Of a DNA stretch of 64,000 nt, positions 9,953 to 20,900 are shown piece after piece; the first letter of the stretch is position 1, and the number at the start of each line of letters is the position of its first letter. The position numbers and the translations under genes were made by a program. The notes beneath the pieces were generated by a model. That model was not told the origin of the DNA, did no database searches, and worked only from the letters and a program-made list of their open reading frames with translations. The stretch comes from CAYLYM01 sp964387645 (GTDB lineage: Bacteria; Calditrichota; Calditrichia; RBG-13-44-9): contig CAYLYM010000004.1 of assembly GCA_964387645.1 (NCBI GenBank), positions 1-64,000 on the forward strand, read 5' to 3'.

Positions 9953-10663
9953 TCAGGTGTTTAACGATTGAATTTTCTCTTCTCGTTCAATCATTCCATC
10001 CATAAGATGAATCACCCGATGCGCTTTTCTGGTAAACATTTCATTGTGCGTAACAATTATAAAAGTCTGCCGATATTTTTCATTCAGTTTAAGAATTAAC
10101 TCAAATAATGCATGGCTATTTTGAGTATCCAAATTACCCGTCGGCTCATCAGCTAATACAATCTTCGGATTATTCATTAACGCCCGTGCAACAGCAATCC
10201 GTTGGAGTTCACCACCAGACAATTGATTTGGCCGATGATGTAGCCGTTCCGAAAGCCCCACTTCATTTAGCAGTTGTTCGGCTCGCTTAATTTGTTTCTT
10301 CCAATCGCTATTTCCAATCATTGCAGGAATAAGAAGATTTTCCATGGCAGTAAACTCTGGTAGCAAATAATGAAATTGAAAAACAAAACCAATATTTTTA
10401 TTGCGAAAAATGGCAATCTCAGCTTCTTTCATCAAGGAAATGTCACACCCATCTATATAAACTTTACCAGTGGTCGGTTTATCTAGCGTTCCTAAGATAT
10501 GTAAAAGTGTACTCTTTCCAACCCCCGAAGGTCCCATAATAACCAGAATTTCTCCCATTTGCACTGATAAATTAATCCCTTTTAAAACTTTTAATAATTC
10601 TGGACCTGATTGGTAGTGTTTTTCAATCTGTACAGCTTCTAATATGGTTTTTTCTGAACTCAT
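9953..10663 (-). CDS. lolD: Lipoprotein-releasing ABC transporter ATPase (LolD family)
   Basis: ATPase of the MacB/LolD class, 236 residues. It shows Walker A GPSGVGKST at 44-52, a Q-loop in VFQFHYLLPEF near 94-104, signature LSGGE at 148-152 and Walker B IVLADE at 168-173 followed by PTGNLD, typical of LolD. Together with the FtsX-type permease directly upstream it should form a complex that releases outer-membrane lipoproteins from the inner membrane. It sits between lolC/E and recG on the same strand. MacB- or FtsE-like roles are possible from the ATPase alone, but the LolC/E-like partner favours lipoprotein release. Confidence 0.9.
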   Translation of the reverse strand: MSSEKTILEAVQIEKHYQSGPELLKVLKGINLSVQMGEILVIMGPSGVGKSTLLHILGTLDKPTTGKVYIDGCDISLMKEAEIAIFRNKNIGFVFQFHYLLPEFTAMENLLIPAMIGNSDWKKQIKRAEQLLNEVGLSERLHHRPNQLSGGELQRIAVARALMNNPKIVLADEPTGNLDTQNSHALFELILKLNEKYRQTFIIVTHNEMFTRKAHRVIHLMDGMIEREEKIQSLNT

Positions 10664-10741
10664 TTTATCACAGATTATAAATTTTTTACTTTTATTCTAA
10701 CAAATCTCCATATTAAGTAAAGACATTTTCTTATGAGCTAA

Positions 10742-11980
10742 TTATTCATATCGAATAGCTTCAACAGGTTCCAATTTAGAAGCACGATATGCAGGATACA
10801 CCGAAGCAGCTAGACATAAAAAAATAGCAGCTATAGCAATAACAATAAAATCGAGCGATTGCATTTTTACAGGCAATTTGTCAATCATGTAGATGTCAGA
10901 AGGGAGCCGAACGATTCCCAGGGTTTCTTGAAGATAACAAATGACAAAACCAATCAGACTACCCAGGGCTGTTCCAATCAGTCCAACAATAGTCCCCTCT
11001 AATAGAAAAATTCTCATGATTCCAGAGGCTGTAGCTCCCATGCTCTTTAATATACCAATCTCCCGAGTTTTTTCCATAACAATCATAATCAGCGAACTGA
11101 CAATATTAAAAGCTGCCACCAAAATGATAAGACAAAGTACCACAAAAGCACCCCATTTTTCGATAGTCATCCAACTATACAGGCTTCGGTTAAGTTCAAA
11201 CCAGGTGCGTGCAGTATAAGGATAACCGCCGATTTTTTTTTCAATTTTAGGCGCAATATCTGCAGCCAGATTATAATGATCTAATTTAATTTCAATCCAG
11301 GAAGCTGAATTAGGCATTTTGAACAGTTTTTGTCCTGACTTTAACGGGATATAAGCGGTAACTTTATCATATTCATAAAAACCAATCTCACTGATTCCGG
11401 TTACTACAAATTGCATAGGACGTGGTGGAGTTAAAATATTGGCATCCCTTGGAATAATAAACAATGTCACTATATCCCCTGGCGCAAATATGAGCAAGCT
11501 TTCGGCTAAATATCGTCCTAAAACAATTCCAGGATATTTACGCCCTTTAACCTCAACAGAATCGAAACTGAATTCCCCACTAACGATGCTGTTGGGAACC
11601 TCGCTCACATCCCCAATTGTCTTAGAATCGACCGCTCGGATAAGGCAGGGTTGATTATTATTCTTCGACCGAATAACGCCTTCTCGACTTATAACTGGTG
11701 AAGCCCCAGCAACTCTGGGAATGCTAAGAACACTATCAATCAAAGCCTGATAGTTTTGAATGGGCTCGGCATAGAACTTTCGTAATTGAATATGGGCATC
11801 GGCATTGATTAAACGAGTCCGAACTTCTTCTTCAAAACCATTAAAAGAAGACAAAACAATATTTAATGCTGCTACACCGATCGTAACACCAACAATAGAA
11901 ACATAAGTAATAATAGAAATAAAACCTGTTTTTCTTTTAGCCCGGAAATACCGTCGGGCAATAAATGATTCGTATCCCAT
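10742..11980 (-). CDS. Lipoprotein-releasing permease (LolC/LolE family)
   Basis: Inner-membrane permease of the LolCE type, 412 residues. It starts with the family-typical ESFIARRYFRAK amphipathic stretch and a first membrane segment at about 22-45. A large periplasmic domain of about 220 residues follows. Three more membrane segments at about 270-400 carry the FtsX domain (KTREIGILKSMGA coupling helix near 310). It ends with the common SKLEPVEAIRYE tail. Only one permease gene is present, so the complex may be a homodimer, often called LolF when it replaces both LolC and LolE. The ATG has no strong Shine-Dalgarno sequence. The gene lies 78 bases before lolD. Confidence 0.9.
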   Translation of the reverse strand: MGYESFIARRYFRAKRKTGFISIITYVSIVGVTIGVAALNIVLSSFNGFEEEVRTRLINADAHIQLRKFYAEPIQNYQALIDSVLSIPRVAGASPVISREGVIRSKNNNQPCLIRAVDSKTIGDVSEVPNSIVSGEFSFDSVEVKGRKYPGIVLGRYLAESLLIFAPGDIVTLFIIPRDANILTPPRPMQFVVTGISEIGFYEYDKVTAYIPLKSGQKLFKMPNSASWIEIKLDHYNLAADIAPKIEKKIGGYPYTARTWFELNRSLYSWMTIEKWGAFVVLCLIILVAAFNIVSSLIMIVMEKTREIGILKSMGATASGIMRIFLLEGTIVGLIGTALGSLIGFVICYLQETLGIVRLPSDIYMIDKLPVKMQSLDFIVIAIAAIFLCLAASVYPAYRASKLEPVEAIRYE

Positions 11981-12077
11981 AAAAGGTTAATTCATTTTCT
12001 TATTTAAATTTATTGATTGATAAAAGTGATATTTTTTATTCACAAATATTGATATCAACCTTGTTTTTCTCATCACA

Positions 12078-13568
12078 TCACTTTTCCGGACGCATGTGTG
12101 GGAAGAAGATCACATCGCGAATAGAAGGTACATTCGTCAAAAGCATGGTCAAGCGGTCGATACCCACTCCCAAACCAGCAGTTGGTGGCATACCATATTC
12201 CAATGCTCTTAGAAAATCTTCATCCAATACCTGTGCTTCTTCGTCACCTTTCGCACGCAATTCCATCTGAGCTTCGAATCTTTGTCTTTGGTCTAACGGA
12301 TCATTCAATTCACTAAAGGCGTTACCGATTTCTTTTCCAGCAATAATTGGTTCAAATCGTTCCACCAAACGCTCATTGTTACGATGTTTCTTTGCCAATG
12401 GCGACATTTCTATAGGATAATCAACAATAAAAGTCGGTTGAACCAGATTGGGTTCAACATATTCTCCAAAAATTTCATCAATAATTTTTCCTGCCCCCCA
12501 GGAATCATCCACAGTAATTCCTAATTTTTCTGCCGTATTCCGTAACTCCTCTTCTGACAAATTGGAAATATCCACTTTTGCATATTGTCTAATACCTTCG
12601 AAAAGAGGTAATCTGCGCCAGGGAGGCGTCAGATCTATCTCCTGACCCTGATAATTTATTTTCATCGTGCCAAGAACCTGTAAAGCCACAGTTGAGATCA
12701 TTTCTTCTGTCAGTTCCATCATCCAATTGTAATCTTTATAAGCCACATAAAGTTCCATCTGGGTAAATTCCGGGTTATGAAAACGATCCATACCTTCGTT
12801 TCGAAAGTCTTTTGCAAATTCATATACCCCATCAAATCCCCCAACAATCAAACGCTTAAGGTAAAGTTCGTTGGCAATCCTTAAGTATAGTTTCATATCC
12901 AGGGCATTGTGGTGTGTTACGAATGGGCGCGCTGTTGCACCTCCATAAATAGGTTGCAAAATTGGAGTTTCAACTTCAAGGTAGTTTCTATTATTTAAAA
13001 AATCGCGTATAGCAGTAATAATTTTCGACCTTTTTATAAAAACATCTTTTACGTCTGGATTTACGATTAAATCGACATATCTCTGCCGATAACGCATCTC
13101 CTTATCGGAAAATGGATCGTAAAGTATTCGTTGTCCATCAACAACTTTCTCCTTTACAATAGGTAATGGCCGAAGAGATTTACATAGGATTTCCATTTTC
13201 TCCGCAAGGATACTAACCTCTCCTGTACGGGTTTTAAATATCTTTCCTTCAACCCCAACGATATCACCAATATCCAACAATTTATAAAGCTCAAAAATTT
13301 TGTCGTCTACTACATCTTTTTTTAAGTAAATCTGAATTTTCCCTTGCATATCCTGAATATGAAAGAAAGCCGCTTTTCCCATTCGTCGATTAGACATAAT
13401 CCTGCCGGCAACAGAAGCTCTTTGTCCCTCTAAATTTTCGAAATTATCGATAATTTCTTTCGATTTGTGGGTTCTATTAAAACTATATGGATAAGGATTA
13501 AAACCCAATTCTCTAATCTTTGCTAATTTTTCTCTCCGCTGTAACAATAACTGATTTAGCTCTTCCAA
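12078..13568 (-). CDS. lysS: Lysine--tRNA ligase, class II
   Basis: Charges tRNA-Lys with lysine. At 496 residues it has the bacterial LysS layout. An N-terminal OB-fold anticodon-binding domain covers about residues 50-150 ([16 protein letters not shown]). The class II catalytic core has motif 2 near 260 ([15 protein letters not shown]) and motif 3 near 478 ([11 protein letters not shown]). The best start is TTG at 13568, with GGGAG eight bases upstream; no nearby ATG fits. It lies 97 bases before lolC/E on the same strand and probably begins that transcript. Confidence 0.96.
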   Translation of the reverse strand: MEELNQLLLQRREKLAKIRELGFNPYPYSFNRTHKSKEIIDNFENLEGQRASVAGRIMSNRRMGKAAFFHIQDMQGKIQIYLKKDVVDDKIFELYKLLDIGDIVGVEGKIFKTRTGEVSILAEKMEILCKSLRPLPIVKEKVVDGQRILYDPFSDKEMRYRQRYVDLIVNPDVKDVFIKRSKIITAIRDFLNNRNYLEVETPILQPIYGGATARPFVTHHNALDMKLYLRIANELYLKRLIVGGFDGVYEFAKDFRNEGMDRFHNPEFTQMELYVAYKDYNWMMELTEEMISTVALQVLGTMKINYQGQEIDLTPPWRRLPLFEGIRQYAKVDISNLSEEELRNTAEKLGITVDDSWGAGKIIDEIFGEYVEPNLVQPTFIVDYPIEMSPLAKKHRNNERLVERFEPIIAGKEIGNAFSELNDPLDQRQRFEAQMELRAKGDEEAQVLDEDFLRALEYGMPPTAGLGVGIDRLTMLLTNVPSIRDVIFFPHMRPEK

Positions 13569-14055
13569 TGCCAGTCTCCCTTGTTAAGTTAAACTAACAC
13601 AAAAAACTCCGTTGAAATTAAAGAAAAAATATTCCTTAAACAATAAAGAAGAAAATCTATGACTTGATCATAACATTCTTCTTAAATTCTGGTTAGCAAA
13701 TTAAATTTTGGTTAGCAAATAAAGTACTCATATAATATATTTTCACGATTCAAGTTCACAATCATACAAAATGGTTCGAATAATTTGTAGAAAATCCTTA
13801 GTTGAGTCACAAAATCTTTATAAAAATTCAAGAAAAATCTAAAAATAATTAAAAAATAAATTTTAAATTTCATGATTTAAATCTATTTTTTCCAAAAGTA
13901 GGAGCTTTATTTTACTTGACATCAAATAGGTTTAACACTAAATTTTTCTAACAAATAATTTAAATATTTAAAAAAACTAAAGCTATAGATAATTCTTGCC
14001 GATCATTTTTTAAATGTAATATGTATAAAAAAATTAATAAAAAAAGGAGTTCAAC
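13569..14055. other. Intergenic region before the chemosensory operon
   Basis: About 490 bases between divergent lysS and the chemosensory operon. It is AT-rich with no plausible gene. It contains a good sigma-70-like promoter at 13916-13944, listed separately, and the AGGAG ribosome site for the first chemosensory gene. No obvious operator repeat was seen. Confidence 0.5.
13916..13944 (+). promoter_or_regulatory. Predicted sigma-70-type promoter of the chemosensory operon
   Basis: TTGACA at 13916-13921 is a perfect -35 box. A 17-base spacer is followed by TAAATT at 13939-13944, four of six matches to the -10 consensus. Transcription from here would give a leader of about 105 bases before the GTG at 14056. 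Prediction by eye only. Confidence 0.5.
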
Positions 14056-15237
14056 GTGAGTCAGGTTTTTGTTCGTGCCGATTCATTAGCGGATGTTATT
14101 TACGATGTAAAATTATATTTAACCGAATGGAAAGTCCTTTTTGCCTTAGATGGAACAATGGATAGCAAAACACTATCCTCTTTTCTAGATATCGAACAGA
14201 ATGATGTTGAGAAAGCATTGCAACGACTAAAAGAATTGAATTTAATTTCTCCCGTTGGTGAAACTACAATTGTAGAAGAATCCAAACCAGAAGAAGAGAA
14301 GGAATTTGAGACAACACCTCAAGAGGCAGAATCCTCTTTGGAAGAAGTTACACAAGATAAGAGTATGGAAGAACATGAGAAAAAAGAAACGACAGAAGAT
14401 AAAGAAAAATTCACCTTCGATGAAGAATCTACCGAGGGAGAGATCGAAGAGTTCAATTTAGCCGGCCAGGAATCCCCTGCAGAATTATCTACGAAAGAAA
14501 GTGTGGAAGAAGAACTAACTCTAAAGGAAGAGGAGGAAAAAAAGGACGAGGAAGAAGAAAAAACAGAATCAGAAGAAGATTTGGATCAATTGATAAATGA
14601 TCTATTAAAACAAGAATCTGAAGAAACTTCTAATGAAAAATCTTCTTTGACTTCTGAGATGGATGTAACTGAAGAAACTGGCGAAAATATGCCCACTACT
14701 GAGGAAACAACTACTAAGGAAAAAACCAAAGATGAATTTGACTTTGGAGAAATTTTTGAAACAGAATTGGAAGAAACCGAACAATCATTAGAAGAGATGT
14801 TGGATACATTTGAAAAGGAGTCGGATGTAACAGAAGTTGAAAAAGGGGAAATAGAAGCGGTTCCACCTACCGAAGCTGCAAAGAAAACTATTTTAGTAGT
14901 GGATGATAGTGTTGTAATCCGAAAAATGGTGGAAATAGCACTAGAAAACGAAAATTATGAAATAGTAACGGTAGCCAACGGTAAAGATGCTCTTTCTTTT
15001 CTTGATAAAAAAGAACCTGATTTAATAATTCTCGATATCATGCTACCTGATGTCAACGGTTTAGATATTTTAAAAGCTATCAAGGCCAGCAAGAACATAC
15101 CGGTTGTAATGTTATCGGCAAAAGACACACCGCGTGAAACAAGTAAAGCAAAAGAACTGGGTGCAGACGATTTTATCCCTAAACCTTTTAAAGACGAAGA
15201 ACTTATTAGTAAAATTCACGAATTAATAGGTGAGTAA
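14056..15237 (+). CDS. Response regulator with N-terminal small domain, long acidic linker and C-terminal receiver
   Basis: First gene of the chemosensory operon, 393 residues. Residues 1-70 form a small helical domain that looks like a winged-helix or PatA/DUF4388-related module. Residues 70-276 are a low-complexity linker very rich in Glu, Thr, Ser and Lys. Residues 277-393 are a CheY-like receiver with acidic pair Asp283-Asp284, phosphoacceptor Asp327, and Lys376 in PKPF. It fills the place of PilG or cyanobacterial PixG/PatA, whose receiver is also C-terminal. It has no DNA-binding or enzyme output domain that I recognise, so it probably acts through protein contacts. It starts at GTG with GGAG six bases upstream. 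The gene ends 11 bases before the next. Confidence 0.82.
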   Translation: MSQVFVRADSLADVIYDVKLYLTEWKVLFALDGTMDSKTLSSFLDIEQNDVEKALQRLKELNLISPVGETTIVEESKPEEEKEFETTPQEAESSLEEVTQDKSMEEHEKKETTEDKEKFTFDEESTEGEIEEFNLAGQESPAELSTKESVEEELTLKEEEEKKDEEEEKTESEEDLDQLINDLLKQESEETSNEKSSLTSEMDVTEETGENMPTTEETTTKEKTKDEFDFGEIFETELEETEQSLEEMLDTFEKESDVTEVEKGEIEAVPPTEAAKKTILVVDDSVVIRKMVEIALENENYEIVTVANGKDALSFLDKKEPDLIILDIMLPDVNGLDILKAIKASKNIPVVMLSAKDTPRETSKAKELGADDFIPKPFKDEELISKIHELIGE

Positions 15238-15248
15238 GTGTTGCTACC

Positions 15249-15638
15249 ATGAGTAAAATCTTATTAATCGATGACAGCATCACTGATCGGATGCTTACAC
15301 GTAAAATTCTGGAATCACACGGATACGAGGTTGTCGAATTGGACAATCCAGAAAATATTTTTAAAGTCGTGCTTAACCACAAACCTGACTTGATCCTGTT
15401 GGATATAGTGATGCCAATTAAAAATGGTTATGAGTTATGCCGTCAATTAAAAAATCAAAATCTAACACATAATATTCCGGTCATATTTATCTCATGCAAA
15501 GCCCAAAAGAGCGACATATTTTGGGGCAAAATGCAGGGAGCAGACGATTATTTACCTAAACCCTATGAATCTACCAAATTGTTGGAAATTGTCGAAAAAC
15601 ATCTGAATAAAAATCAGGACATTATGATAGATGGCTAA
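15249..15638 (+). CDS. CheY/PilH-like single-domain response regulator
   Basis: A stand-alone receiver domain of 129 residues. It has Asp8-Asp9 in the acidic pocket, phosphoacceptor Asp52 in LLDIVMP, Ser82 as the conserved hydroxyl residue and Lys104 in PKPY. It is likely phosphorylated by the hybrid CheA encoded downstream and would correspond to PilH/PixH in pilus-type systems. Its end overlaps the start of the CheW-like gene by eight bases, which implies translational coupling. A weak ribosome site precedes the ATG. The output target is not visible here. Confidence 0.88.
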   Translation: MSKILLIDDSITDRMLTRKILESHGYEVVELDNPENIFKVVLNHKPDLILLDIVMPIKNGYELCRQLKNQNLTHNIPVIFISCKAQKSDIFWGKMQGADDYLPKPYESTKLLEIVEKHLNKNQDIMIDG

Positions 15639-16098
15639 ACAAAATACAGATTCCTTCCCAAAAGACCGAATATCTGTTATCGAAATCAATAGTATTTGTT
15701 TTGGTGTGGACATCTTAAAATCCCGAGAAGTTATTCCATTACCTAAAATAACACCCGTTCCTAACACTAAAGAATTTATCGTAGGGATCTTTAATCTAAG
15801 AGGCGAAATTTATCCCCTGGTGGATATTTCAACTATTTTAGGATTAAAGCCTAAATCCATAAATAATGGGGATATGGTAATTATTCTTGATGGCCATGAT
15901 TTAACATTGGGAGTTTTAGTTGACCTAATCCATGGAGTCCAACATTTGAGTGCAGTCCAAATAAAGCCAGCTCATGGGATTGTTTCTAAAAAAATGGAAG
16001 AATTTATCGTAGGAGTTATAATAGAAAGATCTTTTGAAATATATCTTTTAGATGTCGACCATTTATTTGCTTCAGCGGAATTACGAACTTACGTCTAA
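15631..16098 (+). CDS. CheW-like coupling protein (PilI type)
   Basis: A CheW-domain protein of 155 residues that should link the receptor to the CheA-type kinase. The CheW core is recognisable from FGVDILKSREVIP near residue 25 and the strongly conserved GIFNLRGEIYPLVDI near 50-65. The rest is the usual pair of small beta-barrels. The short N-terminal extension is polar. It overlaps the preceding CheY-like gene by eight bases and ends 16 bases before the receptor gene. Only one separate CheW is present; a second CheW-like domain lies inside the kinase. Confidence 0.9.
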   Translation: MAKQNTDSFPKDRISVIEINSICFGVDILKSREVIPLPKITPVPNTKEFIVGIFNLRGEIYPLVDISTILGLKPKSINNGDMVIILDGHDLTLGVLVDLIHGVQHLSAVQIKPAHGIVSKKMEEFIVGVIIERSFEIYLLDVDHLFASAELRTYV

Positions 16099-16114
16099 GT
16101 TGGAGATGCAATAA

Positions 16115-17947
16115 ATGAACCAGCATCGTTTTAACATTTTGTGGAAATTTTTTACCATTATAGGTTCTCTATTGCTTATAATAACTATTATTTTCACTAA
16201 AACTTATTTAAATCAGCAAAAAGAGAAACACGTTGAAAGTGCATTAAATTATTTAAAATTAGCTACTAATCTTACTGCCATGTATATTTCTGGTGAAGAT
16301 ATTACCAGTGCACTGGAAATCGAATCGACACAAACAGAGGAATTCACTCGCATAGACAAACAAATCCACCGTCAATACCAAATATTTAACCAGATATATA
16401 CCCAATTCCCGATTGCAAGAATAAGTGTTCTCATCCCTGGAAATAACGAGGTAAAAATTTTTACTTCAACAAAGATACCGTTCCGTTTTTTAGAAAATGA
16501 TTTTTGGTATTCTGAAATTGAACGTGTTATGACCCAAAATACCATCCAGATAAAGACAAATTTTATCGAACAGGGGGAATATTTTTACTCAGCTTTTGCA
16601 CCAATCTTCAATACAAACCATTTAATTACCGGTATTCTCCGTGTCGACATGAGAAAAGCAAATATTCTGGCCAATGTACCAGATTTTTGGTCATACTTTG
16701 CTTTGTTTGGTTTAATAGCTCTGTTATTATCTTTCGGAATAAGTTTTACATTATCTAAAATAATAACCCGAGCAATAGATCGTTTTGTAGATTTTGTTAA
16801 TCGAGTTTCTGAGGGGAATTACCATCTTCGATATGAATATCGTACTTTTGATGAATTGGATAAAATAGCCTATGCGTTCAATATAATGTTAGAAAAATTA
16901 GAAGGTTTGATTGAAACCGAAGCGGACAGAGACCGTTTACAGGCACAAATTACCAGCTTATTACGTATCGTATCGGCAGCAGCAGATGGTGATTTTACCG
17001 TTAGCGCCGAAGTAACTGCCGATACTTTGGGAGCCTTAGCTGATTCTTTCAACCTTATGATCCATGAACTGAGTAATTTGATTCGTGATGTACAAGAAGC
17101 TTCTGAGCAAATTTCAAGATCTACTGCTGAGATTTTAAAAAGTAGTGAAATTATGGCAGTAGGAGCAAAGAATCAGGCTCAAGATATTGAATCGACTTAT
17201 AACGCAGTGAAAAATATGGCAGATATTGTTAAATATGCCAGCGAGCGATCAGGGCAAGCAGCAGAAACTGCCACAAAAGCAGCTGAAGTTGCACGAAAGG
17301 GAACTGAAATTGTCAAGCGGTCTATAGAGGGTATGCATCGAATTCGTGAAACGGTACAAGAGACGGCGCGTCGTGTAAGAGCTCTTGGCGAAAATACCCA
17401 AGAGATTGGTGAAATTCTTGAAGTGATAAGCGATATAGCAAATCGCACCAATTTATTAGGATTAAACGCAACAATTGAAGCTGCCCGAGCCAGCGAAGCA
17501 GGGCGGGGCTTTGCTGTGGTAGCAGACGAAGTGCGGAATTTGGCAGAACGTTCCAGTCAGGCAGCTAAAGATATTGCCGTATTGATCGAAAGTATTCAAG
17601 CTGGAACAGCCGAAGCTGTTATGGCCATGGAACATGGCACAGAAGAAGTTGTAAAGGAAACCAAACGGGTGGATGAAGCAGGAAGCGCTTTAAAAGAAAT
17701 TCTTGAAATGGTCCAGGAATCCGCAAAATTGATTAATGAAATTTCTGAAGCCTTTCAGCATCAAACAAAAGTTAGCACCGACATAGCTAAAGCTATGGAG
17801 CGGGTGGCTATTATAGCCCATGAAACAGATATCGGTGCACAAAAGTCTAAAAAACTTTCAGAAGAAATGGCTCTGCAATCCAGAAGATTAAGTGAGGCTG
17901 TTTCGAAATTCCGTTTACCCAGTCCATACAAAAATGCGACTCGTTAA
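16115..17947 (+). CDS. Methyl-accepting chemotaxis protein (PilJ/PixJ position)
   Basis: Transmembrane chemoreceptor of 610 residues. A first membrane helix covers about residues 11-29, a sensor region of roughly 160 residues follows, and a second helix lies near 191-213. Two HAMP-like segments (about 213-265 and 265-320) precede the cytoplasmic coiled-coil signalling domain. The hairpin tip near residue 445 has the conserved [18 protein letters not shown] and the following [12 protein letters not shown], where kinase and coupling protein bind. The sensor domain has no recognised ligand fold. No CheR or CheB lies in the operon, so adaptation may work without methylation or use enzymes elsewhere. 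GGAG lies nine bases before the ATG. Confidence 0.93.
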   Translation: MNQHRFNILWKFFTIIGSLLLIITIIFTKTYLNQQKEKHVESALNYLKLATNLTAMYISGEDITSALEIESTQTEEFTRIDKQIHRQYQIFNQIYTQFPIARISVLIPGNNEVKIFTSTKIPFRFLENDFWYSEIERVMTQNTIQIKTNFIEQGEYFYSAFAPIFNTNHLITGILRVDMRKANILANVPDFWSYFALFGLIALLLSFGISFTLSKIITRAIDRFVDFVNRVSEGNYHLRYEYRTFDELDKIAYAFNIMLEKLEGLIETEADRDRLQAQITSLLRIVSAAADGDFTVSAEVTADTLGALADSFNLMIHELSNLIRDVQEASEQISRSTAEILKSSEIMAVGAKNQAQDIESTYNAVKNMADIVKYASERSGQAAETATKAAEVARKGTEIVKRSIEGMHRIRETVQETARRVRALGENTQEIGEILEVISDIANRTNLLGLNATIEAARASEAGRGFAVVADEVRNLAERSSQAAKDIAVLIESIQAGTAEAVMAMEHGTEEVVKETKRVDEAGSALKEILEMVQESAKLINEISEAFQHQTKVSTDIAKAMERVAIIAHETDIGAQKSKKLSEEMALQSRRLSEAVSKFRLPSPYKNATR

Positions 17948-17990
17948 TATTAAGTAAATTTATTAATAAAAAATAAAAATAGGGACAGAC

Positions 17991-20900
17991 ATGAATTACA
18001 CACATCCTGTCGATTTCGAAACTTTCTACTTCATGAGTTTGCTCGAGTGTATAAAAAAGGAAGCTACAAATAAATATTCTGGTTCATTGTTAGAAAATCT
18101 GAACAATTTTACAGAATTCTTACTATATGATCAGGATCCGCTTACGAAGATCGAAGAATTAGCCAAAATTAAGGATACCAGTGATATCTCTATCTTCTTC
18201 TTTGATTTGCTCGATAATATGCGTAAAACCACTCCCGAAGATGCCTTTGAGAAAATTCCTGAATACACCTCAACATTTCTTGACATGTTTAAAGAGCTGG
18301 CAAAAGATCTGAGCTGGCAAAATAATGTAATGGAAAAAATCTCGATAGAACTAACCGGAACTGGTGAAACTTTGGCTTTTTCAGATTTTATCTTTCATGA
18401 AATAAAAACTATTTTGCTTGAAAAATTTGAGAAAGAAAAACCAGAGGCTACTTCTCTTCTTAAGAATTATTTTGAGAAAATTACCAATGAAAATCATTTA
18501 AAAAAACATAACGATATCTTTCGGAATGTCAATAAAATCAAACCATTAATCGAACTCATCGAAAGTTTTTTTCCTGAACAATGGATAACTGTTGATTTAA
18601 ATGTATACATTCAAGATTTCTACAAAAAAATCGAACACCTGGCTGAGTCGTTCATTCATTTAGCAGATTCTGATTTTGAAATTTTTCAAAAATATTGCCT
18701 TGGAGAAACCATTCCTGCTAAAAAAACTACAGAAACAATTGAAGAACTCGATCAAATGGTTCAATCTGCACGCCAATTCAAAGAAAAAAAACGAACCAAA
18801 TCCAAGCTTACTGAAGAAGACCAACAATTACGTTTTTTACTCCGGGAATATCTCATCCACGAATTTGAAAGTTTGAATACTGAAATAAAATTAGGCATTT
18901 TTGAGTTAAACAAAAATCCGGCTGATAATGAAAAACAAAAATTAATTTTAAATAATATTAAAATTATGAAAGACCTGGGCAAGATCCATAAGTATAGTGG
19001 CATTGAAGAGATTAACGAGGAAATCTATAAATTTTTAGAAAATTATTTACCTAAAAATCAACAATGGACTGACGAGTCCATTCAGGCCATTGAAAAACTG
19101 TGTAAAGGTTTTGTAAAATATATTGATTTAGTTTTAAATGATAAAGAGGCTGAAGGCAGAGCATTACTAAATGAATCTAAAGAAATATTTTTGAATTCAT
19201 TAAAAACACCTGAAGAAAAACCAACTTCAATTTCACTTGTAGATAAAGATAATATAACACAAATCTTTAGCGATGTTAATTCCAGATACTTAAAGCAATT
19301 GCTAAACCAATTCCAGAATTTAATCACGCAGGATGACAAGTCAAAATTTGCCAGAAAAATTATTGCCCATCTGGATCATTTAAAATTCTGGTATAACATT
19401 TTTAAATTACAAAAGCAAGCAGAAATTTCTCAAATACTTTTAACATCCTTCAACGATCCCCGATCATGGGATCATCTAATTGAACAAAAAAATATCGTGC
19501 AAAAAATATTGACCACTTTGTCTGATGACTTATTTACCACTGAAGAAAATGAATGGATAGACCTGATAGAAAAGTTTCAGGCTTCAGTTACCTTTAAAGA
19601 AACTGAAGAAGCAGTTTCAATTGAAGAATCTCTGGAAGCCTACTGTGATGTTACTCTTCGATACTTGGATAAAATATTAGAAAGTCTCAAAAATGAACAG
19701 ATAGATGCAGAATCAACCTTTCAGGAAAAATTAGAATCAAATATTCAGCAAATTTTGGAAAATAGTTATTTCATTAAAAACAAGAACTTACAAAAACTAT
19801 GGGATTTTATTTTAAAGAAACTAAGAGAGAGTGTAAATTTAAACTGCGAGCAGAAAGAATCTTTCCGTAAAAAATTAATCCCAATTTTTGAAAAAATTTC
19901 TAAGAATGTATCCGAATTGCCTAATACATTTGATACTGAAGAGCTGATAGAGCAAATTAACCAACAATTTGAATTGGCTCAGTCTGAAAAAGTGGAAGTT
20001 ACCAAGGATAAAGAGGAAGCCAAGATAGACCATATACCTGACTCTGTCGAAGAAAATATCCCACCTCGAGAAGCTTTTGTTGATGAAGAACTTAAATCTG
20101 TCTTTAAAAAGGAATCGCTAAAATATCTGGATGATATATATGAACACTTGAACAGTTTAAAAAAGAATTTAACAAACAGGGATGCTCTTTTTGGTTTAGG
20201 AAATATCACCCATACCTTGAAGGGATCGGCTCAAATGCTCAGCCAGCACCATATTGCAGAAATCGCCGGACCGTTAGAAGATCTTGTAGATTTAATAGGT
20301 GAAGGAAATGTTCAAATCAACCAAGATTTTTTAACGCTTTATGAAGCAGCGGTTGATCTAATCAAACAACGCCTGGATGTCCCAGAGACAGACGCCAGTA
20401 AAATTCTAAAAGATATTAATGATTATATAGAAAAATATTCAATTTCTGTAGCCCCCTCTGAAGTTTCGGAAAAGATTGCTGAGGAAGCTACAACATCTGA
20501 TTACATAGAAGAAATTGTAAAAGAAGAGGAACTAACTGAAAAAGAAGAGGCAGAAAAAGAAGAGATAAAAGAGGAAGCAATTGTTAAACTTAGCGAAAGC
20601 GATCCTGAACTTCTGGAAATTTTCCGAAATGAGACGCAAGCTGACCTGGATGAAATTGAAAAGAATTTAACCCTTATTGAAAAATTCACATATGATAAAA
20701 AGACTATCCAAACCCTGGATCAGGCAGTACATGAAGTGCGAGCTGCTGCCAAGATGTTGGGATTTTCGGAAATCGGTACCGTGATGGATAAAATGGAACA
20801 GACTATTGAAGGTCTTGCTAAAAAAGAAATTGCTGACTGGAGTGAATATATTCCACCTTTGCGAAAGAGTATACAGGTTGTTCGGGATTTATCTGAAAAA

